NCBI GenBank assembly: GCA_036277115.1
Contig: DASUNM010000027.1
Location: 124,001-188,000, forward strand
Direction of reading: 5' to 3'
DNA length: 64,000 nucleotides
Origin: Pyrinomonadaceae bacterium
Lineage (GTDB): Bacteria > Acidobacteriota > Blastocatellia > Pyrinomonadales > Pyrinomonadaceae
In this document: positions 17,468-24,531 of the stretch, piece after piece
How positions within the stretch are numbered: the first letter of the stretch is position 1
Layout of the letters: the number at the start of each line of letters is the position of its first letter
Translations under genes and position numbers: made by a program
The notes under the pieces: model-generated
Seen by the model: the letters and a program-made list of their open reading frames with translations, nothing else
Database searches by the model: none
What the model was told of the DNA's origin: nothing

Positions 17468-17554
17468 TCAATTCCCTCCTCCACTGGCGAAGATCCACAC
17501 CACGATGCACAGCCAGAACAGCGCGGCACTGAGAAGTTGGCGGAGGAGTTTCAT
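17468..17554 (-). CDS. 28-residue membrane peptide
   Basis: MKLLRQLLSAALFWLCIVVW plus FASGGGN: a basic start and a single membrane helix. The ATG overlaps the stop of the 47-residue gene (ATGA), and its 3' end holds the GGAGG site for the next gene. Size and topology resemble phage-encoded or type I toxin-like peptides, without proof. Confidence 0.5.
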   Translation of the reverse strand: MKLLRQLLSAALFWLCIVVWIFASGGGN

Positions 17555-17694
17555 TGCCCTTCACACTTAGCCCAAAAGCTTCTGGACGCTGCATGATCCT
17601 TTGGCGAAAATTTATCAGCGCGATTGTCAGAGCGTGGCGGCAGAACGCGGTCGCCGTCGCAGACAATGACGTACTCAGTGACACGACGAATCAC
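17551..17694 (-). CDS. 47-residue hypothetical protein, GTG start
   Basis: VIRRVTEYVIVCDGDRVLPP then a polar C terminus. The GTG overlaps the stop of the upstream zinc protein by 4 nt and its stop overlaps the next ATG by 4 nt, which is the best evidence that it is translated. Confidence 0.55.
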   Translation of the reverse strand: MIRRVTEYVIVCDGDRVLPPRSDNRADKFSPKDHAASRSFWAKCEGQ

Positions 17695-17942
17695 GGATTC
17701 CTCCCTATCGCTGCTCTCTGCGCCGTTCCGCGCTCCACTGATTCAACTTCTGAAATTGCCGCCAGTGTTTTCTTGTCGTTGCTTCGCTCGGCGCATGTAA
17801 GGCAGATGTAAATGCGGTAGGGCGGATCGCCGCGATGTGCTGCGCCATAGAGCCTTACTGATTCCGCTGGCATCGCTTCATTGCACGTTTCACAGCGTCG
17901 CAACTTGCGCGGTCGTCTTACTAACTCAGCCGAGATAATCAT
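17691..17942 (-). CDS. Small zinc-finger protein
   Basis: 83 residues with CETC and CLTC pairs (RRCETCNEAMPA; RIYICLTCAERSNDKK), as in small phage zinc fingers. Coupled on both sides by 4-nt overlaps. Unknown role. Confidence 0.65.
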   Translation of the reverse strand: MIISAELVRRPRKLRRCETCNEAMPAESVRLYGAAHRGDPPYRIYICLTCAERSNDKKTLAAISEVESVERGTAQRAAIGRNP

Positions 17943-18124
17943 GCTGCTTTCGCCTCCTCTGCTGATTCAACTGCCTCGACTTCAACGCGCCCCTCGCCGG
18001 AGCAGGTTTCGCAGTCACGCAACTCCTCTTCCCCCGTCCTGCGCCCTCCGTAGGTGCGGAGTTCGTAGAGGCGGACACCTGAGCCTTCGCAGTCCGGGCA
18101 AGGCTTCTCTACTGTGTCGCTCAT
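17939..18124 (-). CDS. DnaJ-type zinc-knuckle peptide
   Basis: 61 residues with CPDCEGSG and CETCSGEG, the CxxCxGxG repeats of the DnaJ Cys-rich domain, in only two copies. It may be a stand-alone zinc knuckle. Overlaps both neighbours by 4 nt. Confidence 0.65.
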   Translation of the reverse strand: MSDTVEKPCPDCEGSGVRLYELRTYGGRRTGEEELRDCETCSGEGRVEVEAVESAEEAKAA

Positions 18125-18465
18125 AGATGCTGTCCGTTCTTCGCCTTGTCGAAGATTTCCTGAAGCACGTCAACGTTGATCTTCTCCCACACAATGCGTC
18201 GCAGTTGTTCCACTAAGCCATCCTTGCGAATCTTCTCTCGCAATTCAGGCGTCGGTTCGACAAGGCGCAGAATGTTCCAAGGATTGTTGGACGCCCCAAC
18301 GGGTCGGCCATCATTGCGACGGTATCGAGAATCACGCGGCAGAATAATCTGCGTTGCCGTCACGCGCTCAACAACATGCAGTGATGCGCCATAGCTACCA
18401 CTTCGCACTACCACTTCATCTCCTGCTTTGAGATTCGCTAGCCAGTCATTCATAGGTTCACTCAT
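18121..18465 (-). CDS. Hypothetical protein with KOW/SH3-like N terminus
   Basis: 114 residues. The N-terminal half is beta-rich and SH3-like (LKAGDEVVVRSGSYGASLHVVERVT), similar to small phage proteins that manage translation or binding of nucleic acid. C-terminal half helical. Inference only. Confidence 0.6.
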   Translation of the reverse strand: MSEPMNDWLANLKAGDEVVVRSGSYGASLHVVERVTATQIILPRDSRYRRNDGRPVGASNNPWNILRLVEPTPELREKIRKDGLVEQLRRIVWEKINVDVLQEIFDKAKNGQHL

Positions 18466-18509
18466 TCATTTCACCTCTACTGTGTCGCCGTCACTGAGGA
18501 GGACGGACA

Positions 18510-18668
18510 TCACGCCGCCTCCGCGCCGCCGTTCAAGTAGTGGACTCGTTTGGCGGCTTCCTCTGCCGAATCGTGATCGCTTTCCGGCTCCCACGTTCCG
18601 TCAGGGCGATAGAATCCAACCGTCCAAAGATTCGATTCGGACTTGATATAGACGTATGCGTTTGCCAT
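18510..18668 (-). CDS. 52-residue hypothetical protein
   Basis: MANAYVYIKSESNLWTVGFY and a short Glu/Ala helix. The fold pattern (beta strands plus a helix with an ED-rich linker) is common in small phage unknowns. The start follows the upstream TAG directly. A further 14-codon frame (18466-18510) between it and the next gene overlaps its stop but is too short to call. Confidence 0.6.
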   Translation of the reverse strand: MANAYVYIKSESNLWTVGFYRPDGTWEPESDHDSAEEAAKRVHYLNGGAEAA

Positions 18669-18878
18669 CTATGCCTCTCTTTGTGCTGATATGTCGGCGG
18701 ACTCTTTCAGGTCTCGCGCTTTCCGCCGTTCTGCGATTGGTGTTCGCAGCCCCGAGTAGTCGTAAGGCTTCAGTCCATACTTGCGATCAATCGCTTCAAA
18801 CTCATCCGCCAGCCGAGAGAAGATCGCGTCTGCGGTGGCGTCAAAATCGACGGCAGACTTCTTAGTCGTGTCGCTCAT
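18669..18878 (-). CDS. Small hypothetical protein
   Basis: 69 residues, mostly helical, with KYGLKPYDYSGLRTPIAERR near the C terminus. 4-nt overlap with the upstream gene. Unknown. Confidence 0.6.
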   Translation of the reverse strand: MSDTTKKSAVDFDATADAIFSRLADEFEAIDRKYGLKPYDYSGLRTPIAERRKARDLKESADISAQREA

Positions 18879-19114
18879 TGAATAATTCCCTCCGTCACGA
18901 TTGCATTTCTCTTCTCTGCTTTACTGGCACACGATCCACAAACATTGAGACAGACGGAGCCGTGTGGATGCTCTTTCGATACTCCGTACAGAGCGTGATG
19001 AGTCGCATGACCGTTGACGCGAATCTCGCCGTCTGTGTGATCCTGGACTCGAGCGCAATGCTTCGTATGTTGTGGCCCACGCCTCCACCGTAAGGGTTTC
19101 GTAGGAACAAGCAT
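18875..19114 (-). CDS. Hypothetical His/Cys-rich protein
   Basis: 79 residues from the ATG at 19114 (the frame is open to 19201, inside the upstream gene). Spaced His and Cys (HTKHC, HATHHALYGVSKEHPHG, CLNVCGSC) suggest a metal-binding or HNH-like residue pattern, but no complete HNH motif is present. Confidence 0.55.
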   Translation of the reverse strand: MLVPTKPLRWRRGPQHTKHCARVQDHTDGEIRVNGHATHHALYGVSKEHPHGSVCLNVCGSCASKAEKRNAIVTEGIIQ

Positions 19115-19121
19115 TCTCGCG

Positions 19122-19421
19122 TCATGGCTGGGCCTCGGTGCGGATAGCGGCGAGCACATCATCACGGTACTGAGCAATCGGGCGCGGCTCCTGACCGCCA
19201 ACTCGCATCACGTCGGTAATCGCTCGCGTTGTCGGAACTGCCGCTACCTTCTGCGCGTCCGCTTCCTTCTGCGCCGCGCGCACGTTCACGCCAAACTGAA
19301 CAAGAGTGCGAACACACTGCGCCTTTGCGCGGTCGGCTTGATCTGTTGGATTTGGAAACAACGGTTCGTAAATGGCGCTTGCAATCTCGTCTGCGTTTTG
19401 TTGAATCTCTTCGTTCGTCAT
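19122..19421 (-). CDS. Helical hypothetical protein
   Basis: 99 residues, helical (EEIQQNADEIASAIYEPLF). Start overlaps the upstream stop by 4 nt. No family recognised. Confidence 0.6.
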   Translation of the reverse strand: MTNEEIQQNADEIASAIYEPLFPNPTDQADRAKAQCVRTLVQFGVNVRAAQKEADAQKVAAVPTTRAITDVMRVGGQEPRPIAQYRDDVLAAIRTEAQP

Positions 19422-19645
19422 AGCTCCTCACTCCGGTCTGTTTTGTGGAGTTCGGGATGATTGCGCAATAAGTCTTTGATAGTGCTTTCACACTCGGCCA
19501 ACAACTCTGCTGGTGTCCGATAGTGCCAGTTGCCGCACCAGTAGCCGTCCTTACCTTCGCGCCTTCCTGTGTGCCACAACGAAGTGCCATCGGATGACTT
19601 GCTGCCGTGAACAGTTCCGGCGTGTAGTTGTTTTGCCATCGTCAT
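19418..19645 (-). CDS. Small hypothetical protein
   Basis: 75 residues with a Trp/Tyr-rich middle (GYWCGNWHYRTPAELLAEC). 4-nt overlaps on both sides. Unknown. Confidence 0.6.
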   Translation of the reverse strand: MTMAKQLHAGTVHGSKSSDGTSLWHTGRREGKDGYWCGNWHYRTPAELLAECESTIKDLLRNHPELHKTDRSEEL

Positions 19646-19945
19646 AGCTCCTCTTCAGCGGCCTTCAATGCGGCGGTTAACTTGTCCCGCGTGGAGTACC
19701 GAATCTTGATTCCTGAATGCGTTATCGGTCCCGTTACGTCCTCTAGCGCCTCTCTTACGGCGTCAACTAACAACTCGAAACTATTTACGGCTCGAACGAT
19801 ATGCGCGGCGTTGGCTCCCGCATCGGTGTCTGTCTCCGCGAGGCTTGGCGCAATCGTCACTGCCCCTTCCGCGACAATGCTGTATCGCCCGTCAAACTTG
19901 CTTACGCGCCACGGCCTTTTTTGTCGGTGTTGTTTTATCTCCCAT
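19642..19945 (-). CDS. Small helical protein, apparently needing a +1 frameshift
   Basis: The best ribosome site (GAGAGG) and ATG in this interval are at 19945 and give a 17-codon frame ending at TGA 19894-19892. The +1 frame then reads FDGRYSIVAEGAVTIAPS and continues to 19642 as a 72-plus residue helical protein. The junction reads GTT TGA C, the same layout as the release-factor-2 frameshift site CTT TGA C. The gene could instead start at a GTG at 19860, or carry a plain indel. Confidence 0.5.
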
Positions 19946-19967
19946 ATCCTCTCCCACTCGCCCCTCT

Positions 19968-20342
19968 CTACTTACTTCGGCTATCTTGTTTGTCGATAAC
20001 GGGCTTCTCCCACACTTCGCAGGCGCCGCCACTAAACGGTTCAAAGTGACGCTCAAATCCCTTATGCCTCAAGATTGCTTCCATGCGCCCCAGCGGAGTT
20101 GGAACCGCAACGCGCAGCCCCTGAGACTCGATAGCCGCAAACAATCCTGATAGATAGCCTTTGCCGTGTTCTTTACAATGAATGAAGCTAATCATTACGC
20201 GCTCGCCATCGCGGAATAGATAGCTGTCGCCGTGAAACTTGTCAGACGTGAAGCCGAGAATTCGCGCATACGGATCGTCTATCGAGATCATGAAATGCTC
20301 CTGCGCGGAAAGCTTGCCTTCATCAACTTGAACGTCGTTCAT
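19968..20342 (-). CDS. GNAT-fold-like phage protein
   Basis: 124 residues. A GNAT-like core is suggested by VMISFIHCKEHGKGYLSGL (strand, then acetyl-CoA loop-like GKGY), and the end LRHKGFERHFEPF, the usual last helix/strand of GNATs. The classical Q/RxxGxG/A motif is incomplete, so substrate and activity are unclear. Similar small GNAT-like proteins occur in phages. Confidence 0.6.
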   Translation of the reverse strand: MNDVQVDEGKLSAQEHFMISIDDPYARILGFTSDKFHGDSYLFRDGERVMISFIHCKEHGKGYLSGLFAAIESQGLRVAVPTPLGRMEAILRHKGFERHFEPFSGGACEVWEKPVIDKQDSRSK

Positions 20343-20371
20343 ATCCTTCTCCTTCTTCTCTACTGGGGGAC

Positions 20372-20503
20372 TCAGCGCCTCACTTCAATTCGCATCACCA
20401 AGCCCTTGGTCTGTTCCTCTTTCTTCTCAGGTCTTGGCAGCCGCTTAACTGGCTCCTGGTATGTTCGGGTCCGTGCTGTTTTGGAAAGTACTGGGTGCTG
20501 CAT
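20372..20503 (-). CDS. 43-residue basic peptide, first gene of leftward operon
   Basis: MQHPVLSKTARTRTYQEPVK then a Lys/Arg/Glu-rich tail. It has the strongest ribosome site of the operon (AGGAGG, 20510-20515) and lies about 75 nt downstream of the leftward promoter. Highly charged; could be a small regulator, but no family was recognised. Confidence 0.6.
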   Translation of the reverse strand: MQHPVLSKTARTRTYQEPVKRLPRPEKKEEQTKGLVMRIEVRR

Positions 20504-20553
20504 GTTTGGCCTCCTAAGTTTGTCTTGACGCCTTAAAATCTTTCGTCTATGCT

Positions 20554-20607
20554 GTCTTGCGTACGCGTCAGTTCGTAGAGCATACGCTACACGGCGTACA
20601 GTGTCAA
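20554..20607 (-). promoter_or_regulatory. Leftward early promoter with repressor operators (OL-like)
   Basis: On the minus strand TTGACA (20607-20602), a 17-nt spacer and TATGCT (20584-20579) form a near-consensus sigma70 promoter reading into the leftward operon. An imperfect palindrome GTAGAGCATACGCTAC (20575-20590) covers the -10. It matches GTAGAGCGTACGCGAC at 23155-23170 in 14 of 16 positions. A weaker copy, GTCTTGCGTACGCGTC, lies at 20554-20569. Confidence 0.8.
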
Positions 20608-20717
20608 CTGAAATTATTTAGATTGATTAGGCGGGGCTAGAGGAGTATTTTGGGCGCAGTTCTCCCCGCTTCGCCCTGCGAGGGGCGAACGCCTTAAGAA
20701 CTCGCCTTTCGCCTGCT

Positions 20718-20909
20718 CTACTTCGGAAGAAGGGCCAGCAGTATCGTAACTAAGATCGTTGTGGTGGTGGCGCTTTGTGTCGAGCTTTGCTGTGACGAAT
20801 TGGACGGACTGGGCGACGGTTCTGGCGCGGGCGGTCCAACGGTCTCACCGGCGAAGGAGACGACGGACAGAACACACACGAGCAAGGCGCAAGTGATTAG
20901 CTTTTTCAT
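20718..20909 (-). CDS. Small exported Ser/Thr/Pro-rich peptide next to TPR regulator
   Basis: 63 residues: signal peptide (MKKLITCALLVCVLSVVSFA), Pro/Ser-rich stretch, Ser/Thr/Gln run, and a hydrophobic end (TTILVTILLALLPK). CGGAG precedes the ATG. It diverges from the TPR regulator with only 21 nt between the starts. The layout recalls secreted pro-peptides paired with TPR regulators (Rap/Phr, PlcR/PapR, AimR/AimP of arbitrium), but those are Gram-positive systems and the match here is by arrangement only. Confidence 0.6.
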   Translation of the reverse strand: MKKLITCALLVCVLSVVSFAGETVGPPAPEPSPSPSNSSQQSSTQSATTTTILVTILLALLPK

Positions 20910-20930
20910 AGTGGATCTCCGAGAGTGTAA

Positions 20931-22295
20931 GTGACTAAAAACGCAATAGGTTCTTATCAGTTAGGCGAATGTTCAGCAAGCCGCGAGGTGGCTGATAGAG
21001 TGTTCTATCTGTGTCAGGACGGTCGGTTTGTTGAGGCCCGGTCTCTTCTCGCTGAAGACGCGTCCGATGATCCGGAAATCCGGCTTGCAAGCGGCATCGT
21101 TGCGTATTGGGAAGCGAGTTCGGGGCGGGGTGAGATTCAGACAGCAAAAGACATCCTCAGTCGCGCAGCCCGGTTGTTTTCCGCAGAGGGAGACCGTGAC
21201 AGAGAGGCGTTCGCTAATGTGTATGTAGGGCTTTGCTATATGTGGCAGGGCCAGCCGACCGAAGCTCTAATCTGGATCGGACACGCTGTTCGCGAATCGG
21301 CAGATTACTCTACTCAGTACATCGGTTTGTTGAGTCTCGCGGTTGTAAATTGCACACAAGGGCGTTGGCGATCTGCGCTCGATAATCTTGAGCGTCTCGC
21401 CGGATTGGTTGAGGCGCAAGAGTGCCTGTCTCTGATTGGGCGGTTTTATCAACACCGGGCAATGGCGTACCGACAAGGACACGCTGATGGAGAGCAAGGG
21501 TTCCTGAGGTTGGCGATTGAGGATTACGAAACCGCGAGCAACTATTTTGAGCAAGCAGGCAATCGAGGGTTTGAAGGGAAGGTCTTAAACAATCTCGCGT
21601 ACCTCTACATTGAAAGCAACCCGCGACTCGCGCACATTCACATCGATCGTGCCATATCTCTTCAAAAGAGTGTGAATGACTTTATAGAACTGGCACAAGC
21701 GCACGATACAGAGGCGCTTATTTTCCTTCGCGAAGGGCAACTAAAAAAAGCAAAGCGCTCCATCGACAAAGCGATCGCGACTATGCGCGTAAACGATCAT
21801 CGTCTCTGGCTTCCCAATCTTCTGATTACGCGCGGTCGAATCTATAGCCAGGCGAAACTGGTTCAATTATCAAAGAAAGACTTTGCGGAAGCGGCCGATA
21901 TAGCGGAGGCGGCGGGGGATCTGCCGGCGGCTGCGCGTGCGTATCTTGCGGCGATTGAATCCCTGGTTGAGCTAGTCCCGGTCGGCGATCTCATCGCAAT
22001 GTATCGCCATGCCAACCGATTAACCCCTGATGGCAACACCAAGGCTGCAATGCGCGTTATGGATCGCGTAAGCGAAATCTTTGCTACGTCCCTTCCCGAA
22101 CTAGCCAAGACAGAACACCAGCAAGAGGCTGAGATTTTCCGTCGCGCTATCCTCGACGCCAAAGGCTCGATCACAAAGGCCGCTACGCTTGTTGGGCTGC
22201 CGCGCCAGACCCTTGCATACAACATCTCAACCCACCACCCAGAATTGTCTTCTCTCCTGAAGCCCCGCAGGCGCCGGAAAAAACTTTTAAGTTGA
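20931..22295 (+). CDS. TPR regulator with C-terminal Fis-type HTH
   Basis: 454 residues, GTG start. Helical TPR-like repeats span about 20-390 (AFANVYVGLCYMWQGQPTEA; GFEGKVLNNLAYLYIESNP; AQAHDTEALIFLREGQLKKA). A Fis-type helix-turn-helix at about 405-440 (FRRAILDAKGSITKAATLVG, LPRQTLAYNI) is followed by a basic tail (KPRRRRKK). TPR regulators of this layout sense a peptide or partner protein and switch DNA binding. It sits between the leftward promoter and the CI/Cro-like genes, so it probably helps decide between lysis and lysogeny. Confidence 0.8.
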   Translation: MTKNAIGSYQLGECSASREVADRVFYLCQDGRFVEARSLLAEDASDDPEIRLASGIVAYWEASSGRGEIQTAKDILSRAARLFSAEGDRDREAFANVYVGLCYMWQGQPTEALIWIGHAVRESADYSTQYIGLLSLAVVNCTQGRWRSALDNLERLAGLVEAQECLSLIGRFYQHRAMAYRQGHADGEQGFLRLAIEDYETASNYFEQAGNRGFEGKVLNNLAYLYIESNPRLAHIHIDRAISLQKSVNDFIELAQAHDTEALIFLREGQLKKAKRSIDKAIATMRVNDHRLWLPNLLITRGRIYSQAKLVQLSKKDFAEAADIAEAAGDLPAAARAYLAAIESLVELVPVGDLIAMYRHANRLTPDGNTKAAMRVMDRVSEIFATSLPELAKTEHQQEAEIFRRAILDAKGSITKAATLVGLPRQTLAYNISTHHPELSSLLKPRRRRKKLLS

Positions 22296-22462
22296 CCGAT
22301 TTTCGCCAACCGAACTCAAGGCTTTGCCGCTCTTCATTTAATCCCGCCCGCACCTCAATAGTGATAAAATCATGGCAGTGTTTTAGTCTGACTTCTTGCT
22401 AATGGTGGCGTTATAGTGAGCGGAACCCTGAGTAGACCGAGACCCCCAAGGAGCATTGCCCT

Positions 22463-22675
22463 GTGAACGCTCAACTGCTCCGCGCTGCCGACCTTGCCGA
22501 AGCTGTCCTCAAGGGACCGGAAGATAGTCAGCCGGATGCGCTATTTGATTTGATTCGGTTTTTTTGCGAGATAGAAGACAGAGATCGCGAGGATTGTGCG
22601 GAAGCTGCGCAGGAGAGAATTTACCCGCTTACTAAACACTATCGAGATGGTTTTGAAGCCCGGCGCAGCGCCTAA
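22463..22675 (+). CDS. Small acidic hypothetical protein
   Basis: 70 residues, GTG start with AAGGAG 8-9 nt upstream, helical and acidic. It ends convergently inside the last codons of the CI-like gene. The 167 nt upstream hold a TAAAAT -10-like box. Function unknown. Confidence 0.55.
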   Translation: MNAQLLRAADLAEAVLKGPEDSQPDALFDLIRFFCEIEDRDREDCAEAAQERIYPLTKHYRDGFEARRSA

Positions 22676-23133
22676 GGTTTTGAACGCTTCGCAATAGCCT
22701 CGATAAGATTTTCGACTAGGATAGCGATCTCGCCCTTCTTACTTGGAGTCAGATCCTCATAGGCTTCTAATGCCTCAGCTAGCCACGCTGTTCGCAGTCG
22801 CGCTTTGTCTGGCCGTTTCCCTTCCAGTGCTCTAATAAAATCTTCGCGGCTAATACCGAGGACTTTTGCCATCCCTGTGATGTTGTCCATCCGCGGATTG
22901 GTCTCATTCCCGTTCCGATACTTACCGATCTTGGCGTGGTGATAGTTAAACCGATCCCCTAATTCCCGAGTGGAATTGAGACCTAAAGCCTTCTTCCTGG
23001 CCTCAATTAACTCATCAATAATCGGGTTCGGAACCGGATCGACTTTCGGAGACACGGCGGACACTATATCGCGTTCTTTGTCGCGTGGACGCGATTCTGT
23101 GTAGAAAGTGGTTGACACGGCTTCTATTGTCAT
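22672..23133 (-). CDS. CI-like HTH repressor
   Basis: 153 residues as read from the ATG at 23133, but the first about 35 residues are low in structure and the true start may be a GTG further in. XRE-type helix-turn-helix at about 50-110 (LGLNSTRELGDRFNYHHAKI, GKYRNGNETNP, ITGMAKVLGISREDFIRAL). No peptidase S24 domain, so induction is not by RecA-style self-cleavage. It diverges from a Cro-like gene over an intergenic operator, as in lambdoid switches. Confidence 0.75.
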   Translation of the reverse strand: MTIEAVSTTFYTESRPRDKERDIVSAVSPKVDPVPNPIIDELIEARKKALGLNSTRELGDRFNYHHAKIGKYRNGNETNPRMDNITGMAKVLGISREDFIRALEGKRPDKARLRTAWLAEALEAYEDLTPSKKGEIAILVENLIEAIAKRSKP

Positions 23134-23170
23134 ATAGTCTTAACGCTACGCGCTGTAGAGCGTACGCGAC
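23112..23170 (+). promoter_or_regulatory. Lysogeny switch region: rightward promoter and operator (OR-like)
   Basis: TTGACA at 23112-23117 and TATAGT at 23133-23138 (15-nt spacer) give a rightward promoter for the Cro-like gene. The operator GTAGAGCGTACGCGAC (23155-23170) lies over or just after the start of transcription. An inverted half-site (CGCTAC, 23145-23149 region) is adjacent. The operator recurs at the leftward promoter 2.5 kb away, so one repressor likely controls both. Confidence 0.7.
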
Positions 23171-23182
23171 ACCTTAAAAGAC

Positions 23183-23458
23183 ATGGCGAAACGAGCAAAA
23201 ACACGACCAGAAGTATTCAAGTCTATTCGAGTTGACGGCCTCCGGCTGACGTTGGGCGATGTGTTTCGAGGGACCGGGCTGGCAAAACAGACCATTAGCG
23301 GATGTGAAAGCCAACAATACGATCCGAGCGAAAGCGTTCTCACGAAGCTGTTTACCTTTTACGGTCTGGAGTTAAAACGCCGCCAACGAAAACTTCAAGA
23401 ACTAGAAATCGATCTCATGGCGGCTGGCGCTGTGAATGGTGGCCGGTCCGTTCGGTGA
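23183..23458 (+). CDS. Cro-like XRE-family regulator
   Basis: 91 residues with a helix-turn-helix at about 22-65 (LTLGDVFRGTGLAKQTISGC, then ESQQYDPSESVLTKLFTFYG). First rightward gene after the switch. Weak ribosome site. Role by position: competing repressor that allows the early rightward genes to run. Confidence 0.75.
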   Translation: MAKRAKTRPEVFKSIRVDGLRLTLGDVFRGTGLAKQTISGCESQQYDPSESVLTKLFTFYGLELKRRQRKLQELEIDLMAAGAVNGGRSVR

Positions 23459-23543
23459 GCGGGGGCGGGTTGGTTCCGCCCCTGAACTTTTTTAAATGTA
23501 TACCACGGCGCGAGCTTTAGGGCAATAGGCAAGAGTTGGGCAA

Positions 23544-24047
23544 ATGATTTGCGAACGCTGCAAACACGAGATTGCGCGCATTCCGGTTGTGGATGACGCG
23601 AACGCTTTTGTTCGGGGTCTCGACCTGGATGCTTTGCAGTCATTGCCTGTTGAGCGACATGCCGAATTGCCGCGAGTGGCTGCTGTTTACTTCGCGATTC
23701 ATTGCGAGACCGTCTGCTACGTCGGTATGACGATTGACCTGGATCGCCGGTGGCAGCATCACCCGCAACTAGACCGCTTGAAACTTTACGGCGGACGGAT
23801 CGCGTGGATAGAGATTCGACGCGAACAACTCAGGGTCGTTGAGAAGGCCGCAATCCTCTATTTCAAACCAAAGTGGAATGCCGAACGAGTGCCGCAGCGC
23901 GGTGTGTGGCGACAGGTTGCGGAGAATCTTAACCGCAGGTCGCTGCCGCACGAGATTCGCTTTCTAACCCTAGAAGAGATTGTTTTCGGTAACACGACTG
24001 GCCCTCCAGTAATCGCAGAGAGGCAGGCGACAAGCCATGCAGGTTAA
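23544..24047 (+). CDS. GIY-YIG nuclease
   Basis: 167 residues. N-terminal CERC pair, then a GIY-YIG domain in which the first motif is AVYFA (47-51) and the second CYVGMT (58-63), followed by DLDRRWQHH with the catalytic Arg. C-terminal helix with EKAAILYFKPKWN, the conserved Glu/Asn region. It may be a homing-type or phage recombination nuclease. Stands at the start of the rightward early genes. Confidence 0.75.
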   Translation: MICERCKHEIARIPVVDDANAFVRGLDLDALQSLPVERHAELPRVAAVYFAIHCETVCYVGMTIDLDRRWQHHPQLDRLKLYGGRIAWIEIRREQLRVVEKAAILYFKPKWNAERVPQRGVWRQVAENLNRRSLPHEIRFLTLEEIVFGNTTGPPVIAERQATSHAG

Positions 24048-24072
24048 TGAAGAGGAAAAAGGAGAGTGACGG

Positions 24073-24495
24073 ATGAAGAAAGCAGTCGAAAGTTATTTTG
24101 TTGTGCCGCCGCGTCCGTCGATTCGGCTTTACATTCCAGCAAACGAGAAGAAAGGAACGCTGGCCTGTATTGACGCGATTCAAAACCTGTTCGGTAAGGG
24201 CGGCAAGTATTGGATCAAAGGCGACGAGAAGATCGAGAAGGATGGCATAAACAAATTCTGCCTTGTCGGAGCCGCCAAAGAGACCAATGGGCAGTATGAG
24301 AACGCAGCGCGCGCCGCAATTTCTCTTGCCGTCGCGCAGATGTTCCCAAAGAAATTCGATTTAACCGAAGACGAAGTGGAAGACAACCTCGCCTACGAAG
24401 GCACGATCACGGACTTCAATGACGACAAGAAAACCAGTTGGAAGAAAGTCTTGGAAGTGCTTAAGACCGCGCGGAAGTTGGTTCGAGAAGCCTGA
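24073..24495 (+). CDS. Hypothetical protein (DUF6197-like)
   Basis: 140 residues with YWIKGDEKIEKDGINKFCLV followed by GAAKETNGQYENAARAAISL, which matches the usual DUF6197 pattern of a Trp-containing start and a CLVGA/G...A helix. Strong ribosome site AAGGAG. Function unknown. Confidence 0.55.
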   Translation: MKKAVESYFVVPPRPSIRLYIPANEKKGTLACIDAIQNLFGKGGKYWIKGDEKIEKDGINKFCLVGAAKETNGQYENAARAAISLAVAQMFPKKFDLTEDEVEDNLAYEGTITDFNDDKKTSWKKVLEVLKTARKLVREA

Positions 24496-24531
24496 AGTTT
24501 GATTTACGCAGATGAACCCAATGAGGAATTT

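Noticed and set aside
18466..18510. 14-codon gene in the leftward operon
   Set aside because: It overlaps the upstream stop and ends at the next start, but is too short to support from sequence alone; mentioned within the neighbouring entry.
22672..23133. LexA/CI-type self-cleaving repressor
   Set aside because: No S24 peptidase domain follows the HTH; the C-terminal part is only about 45 residues and helical.
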